The translations under genes were made by a program, and so were the position numbers. 28,249 nt of DNA, taken from NCBI GenBank assembly GCA_003427395.1, contig BFEA01000238.1:1842103-1870351 (forward strand), read 5' to 3'. The DNA comes from Chara braunii (taxonomy: Eukaryota; Streptophyta; Charophyceae; Charales; Characeae). How positions within the stretch are numbered: position 1 is the first letter of the stretch; each line of letters opens with the position of its first letter. Positions 18,090 to 27,658 of the stretch are shown one piece after another. A model generated the notes under the pieces. It saw only the letters and a program-made list of their open reading frames with translations. It searched no databases and had not been told where the DNA came from.

Positions 18090-19810
18090 AGAAGTGCCGC
18101 CCGGTTCCCGTCCTTGTTACAGAGGACGAGGAAGCATATTACGAGAGGGAACGAGGGTTGATACGGCGAATGAGGGAGAGTGCTCTAGCAGGGCCATATC
18201 GTATCAACGAAGGAAATGAGGGGAAGTTGATTATAGGGGAGCCCGACTTCCTGCTATCTCATGAACGAACGTTGATGGAAAAGTTGATGAAGAGGAGGCA
18301 CCGCGCCTATGCGTTTAGTGACGAGGAGCGTGGCAGGCTGGATGTGGACAAGATACCTATGATCCGCATCCACACCATGCCACACGAGCCTTTGAACATG
18401 AGAGGGGGACGGTATTTTAATCCTGACGAGGAAAAGAAGGCGATGGATTACCTCGACGGCAATATACGTACGCACGTCGCCGACTATTCGAGTGGACCGT
18501 ATGCGTCCCCGTGGTTCTGCTTCATCAAGCCTAACGGGACACTACGGTGGGTGCAAGAGTTGCAGAGGCTGAATACGGTGACCGTGCGGGATGCTGGAGG
18601 GTTGCCCAATGCAGACGCGTTGTCAGAATCCTGTGCTGGAAGGCCTATAATTTTGCTTATAGACCTTTACTCAGGATATGATCAGTTTCCGGTCTACCTG
18701 CCGGACAGACCGGTGACGGCTATGCACACGCCGCGAGGACTAATCCACATGAACGTGGTCCCACAAGGGTGGACCAACGCGGTAGCAATGGTCCAACGGG
18801 CCATGATTCGGGCTATGCAGTCAGTCAGCCCCCATATCACAAAGCCATACATCGGCGATTTGGCGGTGAAGGGGCCGGCAGTGAAGGAGAGCGACGAAAT
18901 CTCGCCAGGGGTAAAGCTCTTTGTTTGGAAGCACATCCAGGACCTCGAAAAGGTCTTGAGCCTGCTCGAGGAGCATAACCTCACGGCGAGCAGGGCCAAA
19001 TCCAGACACTGCATGAGGGAAGCGACTATCTTGGGGTTCGTCTGCAGCGAGAAGAGCCGAAGGACGGATGTGAAGAAGACGGACAAGATTACTTAGTGGC
19101 CGGTTTCGTTTCACTCAATTACTGATGTCAGGAGCTTCCTTGGTACGTGTGAATTTTGGAGGGCCTTCGTCAAAAACTTTGCCGCTAAGGCTGAACACCT
19201 GAGGAAGTTAGTCTGTCAGGATCAGGAATGGGTTTGGGGTGAAGAGCAAGAAGAGGTGGTGGCCAGAATGAAGGAGGAATTTCGAGAAGGAGGGTTGGTG
19301 TTAGGAGCGTCAGATTATGATGCCACGGAGACACGACCCTTCATTATCGAAACGGATGCGGGGCCAACTGCCCTAGGAGGAGTTATAATTCAGGCAGACA
19401 TAGAGGGAAAGGAAAGACCCTTGAGATTTGAGAGTCGAACTCTTTGTACCACCGAGAGAAACTATTCTCAGTTCAAGAGGGAGACCCTTGCCGTCCTCTA
19501 CTGTCTGCGAATCTTCCGGAACAACATCTTCGGCAAGAGGTTTATTCTGAGAGTGGATCCAATCGCCCTGGCCTACTCTCTAAGGAATTACGTTCCATCG
19601 GATCCGACGGTTGCCAGATGGCTGACGTACATCTGGATGTTCAATTTCGAATTAGAACAGATTCCTGGCAGTAAGAACCGGGCGAACGGGCTGAGTCGGA
19701 TCAACTGGGATAAACAGGAAGGGGAGGCGGTGGAGAATACGCCCCCAGTTGATGGATTTCTGGACCAGGAAGATGATGTCCGTCTTCATATCAACAAGTG
19801 GTCCCCGTGA
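18090..19810 (+). pseudogene. Ty3/gypsy reverse transcriptase - RNase H
   Basis: These domains copy the element RNA into DNA and degrade the template. The frame is read before the first Met at 18158. RT landmarks: SSGPYASPWFCFIKPNGTLR (from about 18,487), motif A ILLIDLYSGYDQF (about 18,650), VPQGWTNAVAMVQRAM, and the catalytic YxDD box as YIGDL (18848-18862), with the first Asp replaced by Gly (GGC 18854-18856). TAG 19094-19096 lies between RT and RNase H, and the frame then continues. RNase H: FIIETDAGPTALGG (from about 19,339), ETLAVLYCLR, LRVDP, and SKNRANGLSR, where Asn stands in the usual last Asp position. Stop TGA 19808-19810 follows. RT before integrase places it in Ty3/gypsy rather than copia. 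Confidence 0.95.
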
Positions 19811-21448
19811 GTACCTAGCTGTGTTGGCTATCCTATCTGGCAAGCGCCGAGTGGATATGAAAGGAGGGCCGAGCTAGTCCTCAAACCCTTTGAAGAAGAG
19901 GACCCCTGGGGTGGTAAGGATGTTCAGTGGATGATGGAGTTGGCGCTGACCAGTTCGCATAGTCTGGTGGAGGACATGAGGACGATCGAGGAGGGACCAG
20001 TCCGAGCAGAACGGCATGAGGACCTGATGGGAGGATTGTATCTCCTCGTCAACACGTTATTGCAGGAAAGCCTCGACCAGTCAAGCTCGTTGAACCCGGC
20101 AGGGAATGTGGACGAAGTGCCCGAGAGCCAGGACGACGAGTTCGAGGAGGGGGAGATTAAGGAAACTTTTCGTGCAGAGGAGTATGATGGGATCTGCCTA
20201 GAGTTGGGGCTTCTCTTGTCTTGCGAAATGCGACTAAGGGATACGAGCAATAGAGCTCAGAGGATGCTATAGCGCTACTTGGTGCGTGACGGCCATCTTT
20301 TCGTGAGAAGAGAAGTGGGGAATCCCAGGAGAGTCGTCTGCGGTAGGAATCGTCGGATCAACGTCATAGCAGCGCTTCACGATGGCATTGCAGGAGGGCA
20401 TCGAGGGGTACAAGCCACGTTTGCCAAGATAAGTGAGCTGTACTACTGGGATGGGATGATGGACATGGTCGGGAAATTCTGCCGATCTTGCGTACCTTGC
20501 CAGGAGAGATCCCGTTTAAGGCAAGGAGAGTCGCTGCATCCAAGGCTAGAGCGAGAGGTGGGGGCTGTAGTGCATCTCGATCTACCTTTTATGCCACTTG
20601 GGGATAAGGGCTATAACTATATCTTCGATGCGCGCGATAACCTGTCTGGATTCGTAGACGGGCATGCTATTCACATAAAGACCGGGTCAGTCTTGGTGAG
20701 CTGCATCGAGGAGTACTATCTGCGCTATCCTTTCGTCAGGGAATTCGTAATGGACAGGGGATCTTAATTTACCTGCCAGGAGGTGCAAGAATTGTTATCA
20801 AGGTATGGTGTAGCAGCCAACTACACCACGGCTGCGCACCCCCAGGCAAATGCTCATGTGGAAAGAGAACATAGTACCATTACGAGCCTCCTGGCTAAGT
20901 GGACCGAAGGCAGGCCTAATCAATGGTCAAGGTACCTAAGGGCGACGTTCTTTGTCGAGAACATTACAGTAAAAAGATCCACCAAGTATGCGCCGGCTAT
21001 ACTGTGGTATGGAAGGCACGCCACCTTCCCTATTGAGAGCTTCCTTAAGATATGGAGGCGCCAGGATCTGGAAGTTAACTTGTCATTTGAAGGATTGCTC
21101 GACATTCGGGCGCGACAGATAGGGGCGATAGAAAAAAGGATCCAGGAGGCGTCTGATCAGGTGGCGAGAAGCCATATGGATGATAAGGCTCGATGGGATC
21201 AGTTTGCGCGGGTGAGGAAAGTACCTTTGGCAATTGGGGATGTCGTGCTCCTCTACGATTCATCCTTGGAGAAGCAATGGTCCAGGAAACTCGATAAGAG
21301 GTGGTTAGGTCCCTACCGGATCGTACGGGTTGGAGACTTCTGAGCGTACCAGATTGAGGAGCTAAATGAGACTGAGTGGAAGGATTGGGTATCTGGAACG
21401 CGATTGAAGAAATTTGTGGCAAGAGAAGAGGTAAAAGAGATAATCTGA
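19811..21448 (+). pseudogene. Ty3/gypsy linker and integrase, decayed
   Basis: Integrase would insert the cDNA. The frame is the same as RT. An acidic linker of about 150 codons (19,811-20,272, ending in TAG) comes first. The HHCC zinc domain then has HDGIAGGH (from about 20,378) and CRSCVPC (about 20,482-20,502). Catalytic residues are visible: Asp in VVHLDLPFM (about 20,577), Asp in FVMDRGS (about 20,750), and Glu in AHVEREH (about 20,860). TAA 20765-20767 lies just past the second Asp. The C-terminal part carries RWLGPYRIVRV, a GPY/F-type module. TGA 21341-21343 interrupts it, and the frame ends at TGA 21446-21448. No chromodomain is evident. Confidence 0.93.
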
Positions 21449-21540
21449 CTGCCTTTAGAATAAAAGTAATAGGATGTGTAGGTCAGGTAGGATGCATGCT
21501 GCATGAGTGTGGTCTGGTCTAAGCTTGCTTTGATTATCAC

Positions 21541-21590
21541 CTGTTTGCTTACCCAATGTGTGCCTCTTGTCTCCTTCGCTTGTTGTGCAG
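21541..21590 (+). promoter_or_regulatory. Predicted 3' splice site ahead of the extra ORF
   Basis: A pyrimidine-rich run with few interruptions ends in TTGTGCAG (AG at 21589-21590), 22 bases before ATG 21613. The same arrangement precedes gag (AG at 14828-14829, ATG 14857). It could allow a leader exon to join directly to this ORF. Confidence 0.45.
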
Positions 21591-21612
21591 GTCTGACTTT
21601 ACGAAGATAGTC

Positions 21613-24456
21613 ATGCCAAGAGGAGGGAAGGGGACACGGCCGCCTCGGAGGCCATTGGGCGCATCAGGAGGGTATGAGCGGCATGGGTCTCGCCATCGAG
21701 AGAGTACTCCGGTATACGATGATGGGGACATCGAGCTATTCCTAGACAGTTTTTGGGAGCATGCAAGGCGTATGGGCTGGACCGTGACCCAGGCGATTGA
21801 GAGATTGAGGGGAGTCGGCAGATTCGAGGAGCCCGTCGCGCGGATCCGTAGGGAGGCGACGACGAGGTCAGAGGTGGAGTTGAGGATGCAGGAGCTGCGA
21901 CCCTCGCCTATGGGACCAGATGGCAAGCCGATCCGCCTAGAGATCGGAAATGCAGCAGACTTTATTCCCGCTTTCGAGTGGTTCATGCAAGGGCAGGGTA
22001 CACCGAGAGATGAGTGGGCGAGGACGTTACTCCTCTCGACGAGAAAGGCGGAGAGACCACTGGCTAGGCAGGTCAGAGACATGGCTCAGGATTGGGAGAG
22101 CTGTAGGGCACATCTGAGAGAGGGCTCTCGACGGCTTGAGCCCCCTCAGCCCAGAGTCGAGAGGCGTCAGAGGAGTCAGAGGCAGAGGGACCCTGAGACC
22201 AGGGAGGCAAGACCATGACGAGGAGGACGGAAGGCCCTAGCTAGGAGAGAGGAGGAACCAGAGTCGGAACCAGAGGCTGAGGAATGAGGGGCGTACCCTG
22301 AGTGTGGGTTGGAACCCGTGGAGTTCCATTGGTTTACCGAGGGTGGATTGAGGAGGTCGCCGGCACACACACAGGAGGAGCCGCCAGCGTCGGAGGGGCC
22401 TTTGAGGGAGTTGGAGGCGCATCTGGATATCTCTCGGTAGAGAGCGTTGCCTCGGGGCGAGAAGCATGGAGAGCAGGCGGAGGAGGTGCCACGAGAGGAG
22501 GTGCCACAGGCGGAGGTGCCACGAGAGGAGGTGCCACGAGAGGAGGTGCCACGAGAGGAGGTGCCACAAGCGGAGATACCACAAGAGAGGATGCCACGGG
22601 AGGAGGTCCAGGATGATCAGCGAGAGAGAGGGCTGGGCGATGAGGGGAGACGTGCAGGGAAGGAAGTGATAGAGGTTGGAGAGGACACGCCCCCTCAGAC
22701 GCCAGCGGTAGGTTTGAGACTCGGGGGTGCACCCGGGAGCGCTTGCCAGACAACAGAGGGATTGCAGAGAGAGGAGGCCCCGTTGCCTTCATTAGGGAAG
22801 GCTCCTCCGCCAGAAGAGAGGGAAGAAAGGAGGAGAGAAAGGGCAACTGTAAGAAGAGAAGCCTTGACCCTGATTGATAGGCATCTAGCAGCTCATGCTC
22901 TGGAGCACCCAGACCTGGAGGAGCCAGCACCTGCAGAGCCCCGCCAGGAGTCGTGCCAACCAGAGCAGGAGATGGAGGCAGAGATCCCAAAGAGGGTCCA
23001 CCTCCGCATGAGGGAAGGAGCGCCAGCTGGAGAGACAGCTGAAGAAAAGAGGGCGAGAAGAACCAGGAGGATAGACGAGATATGGCAAGAGAGGCAGAGG
23101 TTGGAGGAAGCGGGGGCACTCCCGGAGCAGCAGCAGGAGAGGCAGAGATTGGAAACAGCACGGGCACTCCCGGGTCAGCCACCCAGCGAGCCAGCTAAGG
23201 CCCCGGAAATCCCAGAGATGTGGAGGGGCTTCTGGGAGCAAAGAGGAGAGGAGTTTCCCTCGCCAATCAGAGTCGGGTTTGGAATAGCGAGAAAGGCGGA
23301 AGAGAGGCTGGATCGCAAACTCAAGTTCCTGGCCAAGACAACTTTTGATCGGCGCTTGTTATTGGAGAGCGATCTGGCAGGGAAGAAGACGAAGGAAGAA
23401 GGTCATGGAGTACGCCTGGAGGCTATGGAGGTGGAAATCCAGGAACTCAAGGCACTCGTGGCTATTCAGGCAACTATCATCAAGAGCCTGAGGCAGCAGC
23501 AAACCCAGGGAAAGGTGGACAAGCCAGAGAGCAGCCGGCAGGGAGAGCAGAGGCAGCCAGGACATGGGTTACCAGGACAGTCATCTGCAGCAGAGCCTCG
23601 CCTGGAGCCACCTATGGGGAGGGTTATCCTGGAGCCAGAGGAGGCGAGAGCCCAGAGAGAAGCGGAGAGAGGCCTTTGAGTTCAGAGCCCGTACCGAGCT
23701 CGCGACGCTGTCTGTACCAGCGGCGGACCCAGTCGTACCTTTGGCAGTTGAGGAGGGGCTACCACCATCTAGCAGTGAGCCGGCTCAGGGTCCAGCAGAG
23801 GGATCCATGGGCGTGCTCCTTGAGGCGGTGCATACTATGCAGGAGGAGGCGAGTTTGTTTTCACCCGAGCAGAGGATAGAGGGGCCTCTTGAGAGAGAGA
23901 GATGGGGATTGAGGCGGAGGGCGTCCTCGAGGGCAGGCTACAGAGGTTGGGCACGCCTGAGTATGAGCCAGAGGGGATTGAGGAGCAGCCCATGGTGGTG
24001 ACAGGAGAGATGCTCGAGAGGAGACCTCGGAGGTTGGACACGCCTCAGTACGTCTCAGCAACAGGGGATTCGAGGAGCAGATTGGGATCTTGGGCTACTG
24101 GATCTGGGTCTGGGGGACCGGTTCCTGGGATAGAGCAGCAGGAGGTTGTTAGTACCGCAGCTCCTCGATCAGAGTAGCAGGGGGTTGTCAGTACTATGGT
24201 AGGATCTCCTTCATCGCCACCTCCTCAACCCAGGAAGAAGAAGTTCAAGAGGAAGATTGGTCAGCTATGCTTCTACTGCAAGAGGGGTATGCATCAGGCT
24301 CTGGACTGTCTCGAGTTCCTTGAGAATAAGGCAGAAGGGAAGGTCTCAGAGGTAGGGGGTAAGATGTATGATAGACATGGTAGGATAGTAGAGAAGTCCG
24401 CAGATGGACTTAGGGCTCAGTTATATAGGCAGAACCAGGAGCAGTTGAGGAGGTAG
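21613..24456 (+). pseudogene. Extra gag-like ORF downstream of integrase, with CCHC zinc knuckle
   Basis: About 945 codons in frame 1 after ATG 21613 (MPRGGKGTRPPRRP). A capsid-like helical segment (about 21,710-22,120) includes IELFLDSFWEHARRMGW and DFIPAFEWFMQGQGTPRDEW; its spacing of aromatic and Trp residues resembles retrotransposon Gag domains, which is inference. Then come a 15-bp/5-residue VPREE-type repeat (about 22,476-22,610), a Glu/Arg-rich coiled-coil region (to about 23,520), an acidic region, and an intact C-x2-C-x4-H-x4-C knuckle (CFYCKRGMHQALDC, about 24,268-24,309). Lesions: stops at 22216, 22285, 22438 and 24175, and a stretch (about 23,662-23,890) displaced to frame 2 and back. 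The upstream neighbour is integrase, 160 bp away. The knuckle differs in sequence from the one in gag. It may be an accessory Gag of this element or a neighbouring gag-only element. Confidence 0.82.
22476..22610 (+). repeat. 15-bp in-frame minisatellite (GAGGTGCCACGAGAG)
   Basis: About nine units encode E-V-P-R-E or E-V-P-Q-A variants inside the extra ORF. Unit length is a multiple of three, so copy-number change keeps the frame. Confidence 0.9.
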
Positions 24457-25319
24457 GGCCGGTTTGCCTATGTAAGTGGTTGAATATCTTGTGAGGCATC
24501 AACTTAGGCTCTGTGTGATACCCTCTTAGACTTAGAGGACCTTTTGATGATTACTACTAGTCTAGATTTGAACTCTTGTGTTCCCACTGAGTTGGGGTCT
24601 TAGGATCAGGGTGATCTAGATGAGGCATGTACATATTTAGGTGGCCTACGCCTTAGCCTTTGAGAGACATATCTGACATGTATTTTAGGGATAGTTGTCA
24701 GTGTGGGTTTGGTGTGGCTTGAGTTGAGTGAGCTATGATTTGGAGACATTTTCTGTGTGAGACATTTTATTCCCTGAGTGTATATTATGGTGAGGTTTTT
24801 TCAGGGACCATTCTTATATATGACGGTCACTTGTCTCTCTCACATGTGTGGTTGTACTCTGATGTATGATGGGTTTGTGTGGATAATGTATGAAAAACAT
24901 CTCTTTTACCATGTGTATTGTGATTGTGATTATAAGCAGACTGTCTACTCCTCGGTATACTTGTGCGATCTACCCTTAGGAAAAAGATGAGGCAGTGTAT
25001 AAGGGGAGGCAGTGCAGTTCGTATTTGTGAAAAGGAGATATGAAGATCTCGAATAGTCATAGTGAATGACTTGTTGTTTGAGTTGTGCAAAAGACTTAGG
25101 AGTTGGTCTCCTCACATGAATTGTATTATGGTTGGGACACCTCTAAATGAGAAGGTAGTCCATTGTTTGATTGAATAACTCATCTTCAGAGAGGTAAGAC
25201 GTGTTGAATAAAAGGTCGTGAGAAAGCTCATCCTAGAAAGAGAGGGATGGTTGGGAGACCTATTGAAATAAGACCTGCTCTATATACGAGGTGATTAAAA
25301 AGATCGATAATTGGAAGAT
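24457..25319. other. Noncoding sequence 3' of the extra ORF; possible 3' LTR region
   Basis: No open frame with recognisable content. A purine-rich patch (AAAAAGATGAGGCAG and AAGGGGAGGCAG, about 24,980-25,012) could be a polypurine tract, but I see no repeat of the following bases upstream of gag. The 3' end of the Ty3 element is therefore undefined. Confidence 0.35.
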
Positions 25320-25430
25320 TGGTTTTGAATATTGATTGATTGGTGGAGGAGTGGTCCACCCTCCCTCCCATCCTCCGACACACGTACACACAAACACACA
25401 CACACATACACACACACACATACACACGGG
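25320..25430. repeat. Compound repeat, copy 2: TTGA - G/C linker - CA
   Basis: GATTGATTGGTGGAGGAGTGG is followed by a C-rich stretch and a degenerate CA tract (25379-25428), the same order as at 294-524. Confidence 0.75.
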
Positions 25431-25477
25431 TTAAAAAACCACTGTTTTTTTTTTTAGAACTCTTTTATTTTCTCATT

Positions 25478-25610
25478 GATTGATTAATTGATTGATTGAT
25501 TGACTGGATTGATTGGTTGGTTGGTTGGTGGGGGTGAGGTCTCCCTATCCCCCACGCCCCGGCTGCACACAGACACAAACACACACACATACGCACACAA
25601 ACACTGTCAC
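25478..25610. repeat. Compound repeat, copy 3: TTGA/TTGG - G linker - CA
   Basis: A TTGA tract turning into TTGG units (25478-25530), then GGTGGGGGTGAGG and a C-rich stretch, then a CA-like tract (25565-25607). Confidence 0.75.
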
Positions 25611-25652
25611 ACGGGAAACTGCTGTTTTTTCTTTTTTTTTGTTTTTTTTTTT

Positions 25653-25684
<32 letters not shown>

Positions 25685-25709
25685 ATCTCTCAGACACACA
25701 CACACATGC

Positions 25710-25768
<59 letters not shown>

Positions 25769-25804
25769 TACGAATATTCGTGCATTTTTTTTTTTCTTTC
25801 AATT

Positions 25805-25839
<35 letters not shown>

Positions 25840-25840
25840 T
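25653..25840. repeat. Compound repeat, copy 4, with inverted TTGA arms flanking (CA)n
   Basis: An ATTG tract (25653-25686), CA tract (about 25694-25766), then a CAAT tract (25804-25840) that is the reverse complement of the first arm. The arms could fold back across the CA block. Confidence 0.85.
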
Positions 25841-26014
25841 AGTATGTGTGAATGTCAAAAATTAAAAAAACCATCTTTGATTTTCTTTTCATTATTATTA
25901 TTTTTTCCTTTTATACTTGCATTTTCTTGTTAAAAAAAAAGAAGAAAAAGCATGTCTACTATGCTTATCCCATCTGCAATTAGAGAATAAATAAATAAAA
26001 ACATATATATATAT

Positions 26015-26779
26015 AGGGTTGTCGGCGTTCGGGACGGGCCAAACACCCGAACCCTAACGCCCGAACGTTTGGGACCCCCTCTCGACGCGTTTGAACGTTC
26101 GGCCGAACGCGGAACCAAAAAACAACAACAAGAACAAAGTTTCAAAAAATTCTGAAAAAAACATATGTCATGCAGAAGAATAAACTAAACAATATTTGCC
26201 TCAATAGTACATCCAAATTCCTTACCAAATTTGCAATAAAAATCAAATACGAAAACTAAATAATATTAAGGAAAATAAGAAAAAACTAAAACGAGAATGA
26301 AATTATTGCGTGGGCGAGCACGTTTTTGACACCGCCATCTTTGGCGATTTTTCATTTTTTTTGGGCTCTCTCAAATGCCATGAAATTTTATACATATGTA
26401 TCTTACATAATAGAGAACCTACAAATAAAGTTAGAAAAAATAATAATTATTTTCATGCCCCGAAATAAAGGGAAAACAAAAAGTGAAAAGAGAAAAAAAA
26501 CAAATTAGTAAGTGGGAAAGCAAGTTTTGACACGACCATCTTTGCCGATTTTTCGTTATTGTTTGGCTCCACAGAATGACTTCCAAATTGAGAGACAGAT
26601 AGCTTACATGACAGAGAACTCGCAAAAAAACAATCAGAAAAAAATAATTATTTTTAGGTACCAAAATATTTTTTTGCGGGGTCCGAACCCCTTCGAGTTC
26701 GGGCCCCGTACGGGGACCCGAACGCCCGAACGTTCGGGGGTCAGCTTAGGGGCCTCCGTACGTTCGGCCTGGCAACCCT
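26015..26779 (+). mobile_element. Non-autonomous DNA-transposon-like element with short inverted ends
   Basis: The left end reads AGGGTTGTCGGCG; the complement of the right end (26779 backwards) reads AGGGTTGCCAGGC: similar 11-base ends with two mismatches. GAACG/CGTTCGG words crowd both ends (26030-26120 and 26690-26770), while the interior is A/T-rich and noncoding. An internal tandem duplication of about 201 bp is seen: TTGACACCGCCATC at 26326 and TTGACACGACCATC at 26527. Flanks are AT repeats, so a target-site duplication cannot be judged. The ends resemble hAT-type termini only loosely. A relative lies inverted at 6,937-7,480. Confidence 0.65.
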
Positions 26780-27556
26780 GTATTTATATATATATATTAT
26801 TTCCTTTTATTAAAATATTTATTTTTTTCACAAAGGTTTCAGGGACTACCCTTGACATTCGAAGTGGACAACTTCGGGAAAGTCGGATATCTCTCGCCTG
26901 CAGATCTCTTCCTCAGCCTTTTGTCTTTCTCCTGCGTCACTATGGCTAGAGTAAAAGGCGTACGGCTGACAACTTGGTCACAGGCGAACAAGTGCTTCCT
27001 CTCTGAGTATACCACGTCGGCCTGCGTAATCCACCTTGCGCTACGAATGCACAAATCAGATCCCTTTCTGCCACTCCCGCTTATCTCGCTGCCTTTCCTA
27101 TCTGCGCTTTCCACCAAACGTTTCTTCTTCTTTCATTCTCCCGTTTATCTTTATGACATATCTCCTCAATCCCGTACTACCCCCTGCCATTTACTTCCAA
27201 ATTGCTGCAGTTCTGGTTGCTTCCCGCTCACCTCTAAACCTGTTCACCGACACCTGCTTTCCCGCTCTCGACTTTCCACGTTTTTCTTCGAAAATGGAGT
27301 AGCACAGGCCCGCTACGAAAACGGAGTAGCGTTGAGCTCTAAGGATCCGTCTGGTAAGGATGAGCATTAAGGAAACGCGTTCCACGATCCTATTTAAAAC
27401 TTCAACTAGAGTAAGCTCGCACGCGCAACTTTCCCTGATGATGGCCATATCGGCGTAGTGGCCGAAACTAGTCGGGAATTTTTCGCTGAACTCACTCCTT
27501 GGTCCGTTATGCTTTTATTTCAGAAGTGGGACCTCATGTTGTGCCACCTTAGAGTC
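26780..27556. other. Unassigned sequence
   Basis: A frame of about 170 codons is open on the plus strand (26852-27370, no ATG at its start; first ATG 26942) and an overlapping one on the minus strand. Neither shows a domain, signal peptide or repeat, so I do not call a gene. CGAAGT..ACTTCG (about 26,860-26,877) is a small inverted repeat. Confidence 0.4.
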
Positions 27557-27593
27557 ATTCTCTCCCTCTCTCCCTCTCTCGCTCTCTCTCTCG

Positions 27594-27654
<61 letters not shown>
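27557..27654. repeat. (CT)n microsatellite
   Basis: A CT tract with a few C and G interruptions at its 5' side and a pure run at its 3' side. It gives an artefactual Leu/Ser frame. Confidence 0.95.

Positions 27655-27658
<4 letters not shown>

Noticed and set aside
22334-23182. 282-codon minus-strand frame rich in Pro, Leu and Ser
   Set aside because: It is the antisense of the Glu/Arg-rich coding stretch of the extra ORF; no motif of its own.
24980-25012. Purine-rich patch as polypurine tract with a 3' LTR after it
   Set aside because: The sequence after it is not repeated upstream of gag in this window, so an LTR cannot be supported.
26852-27370. 172-codon plus-strand frame
   Set aside because: No ATG at its start, no domain, and an overlapping minus-strand frame is equally plausible.
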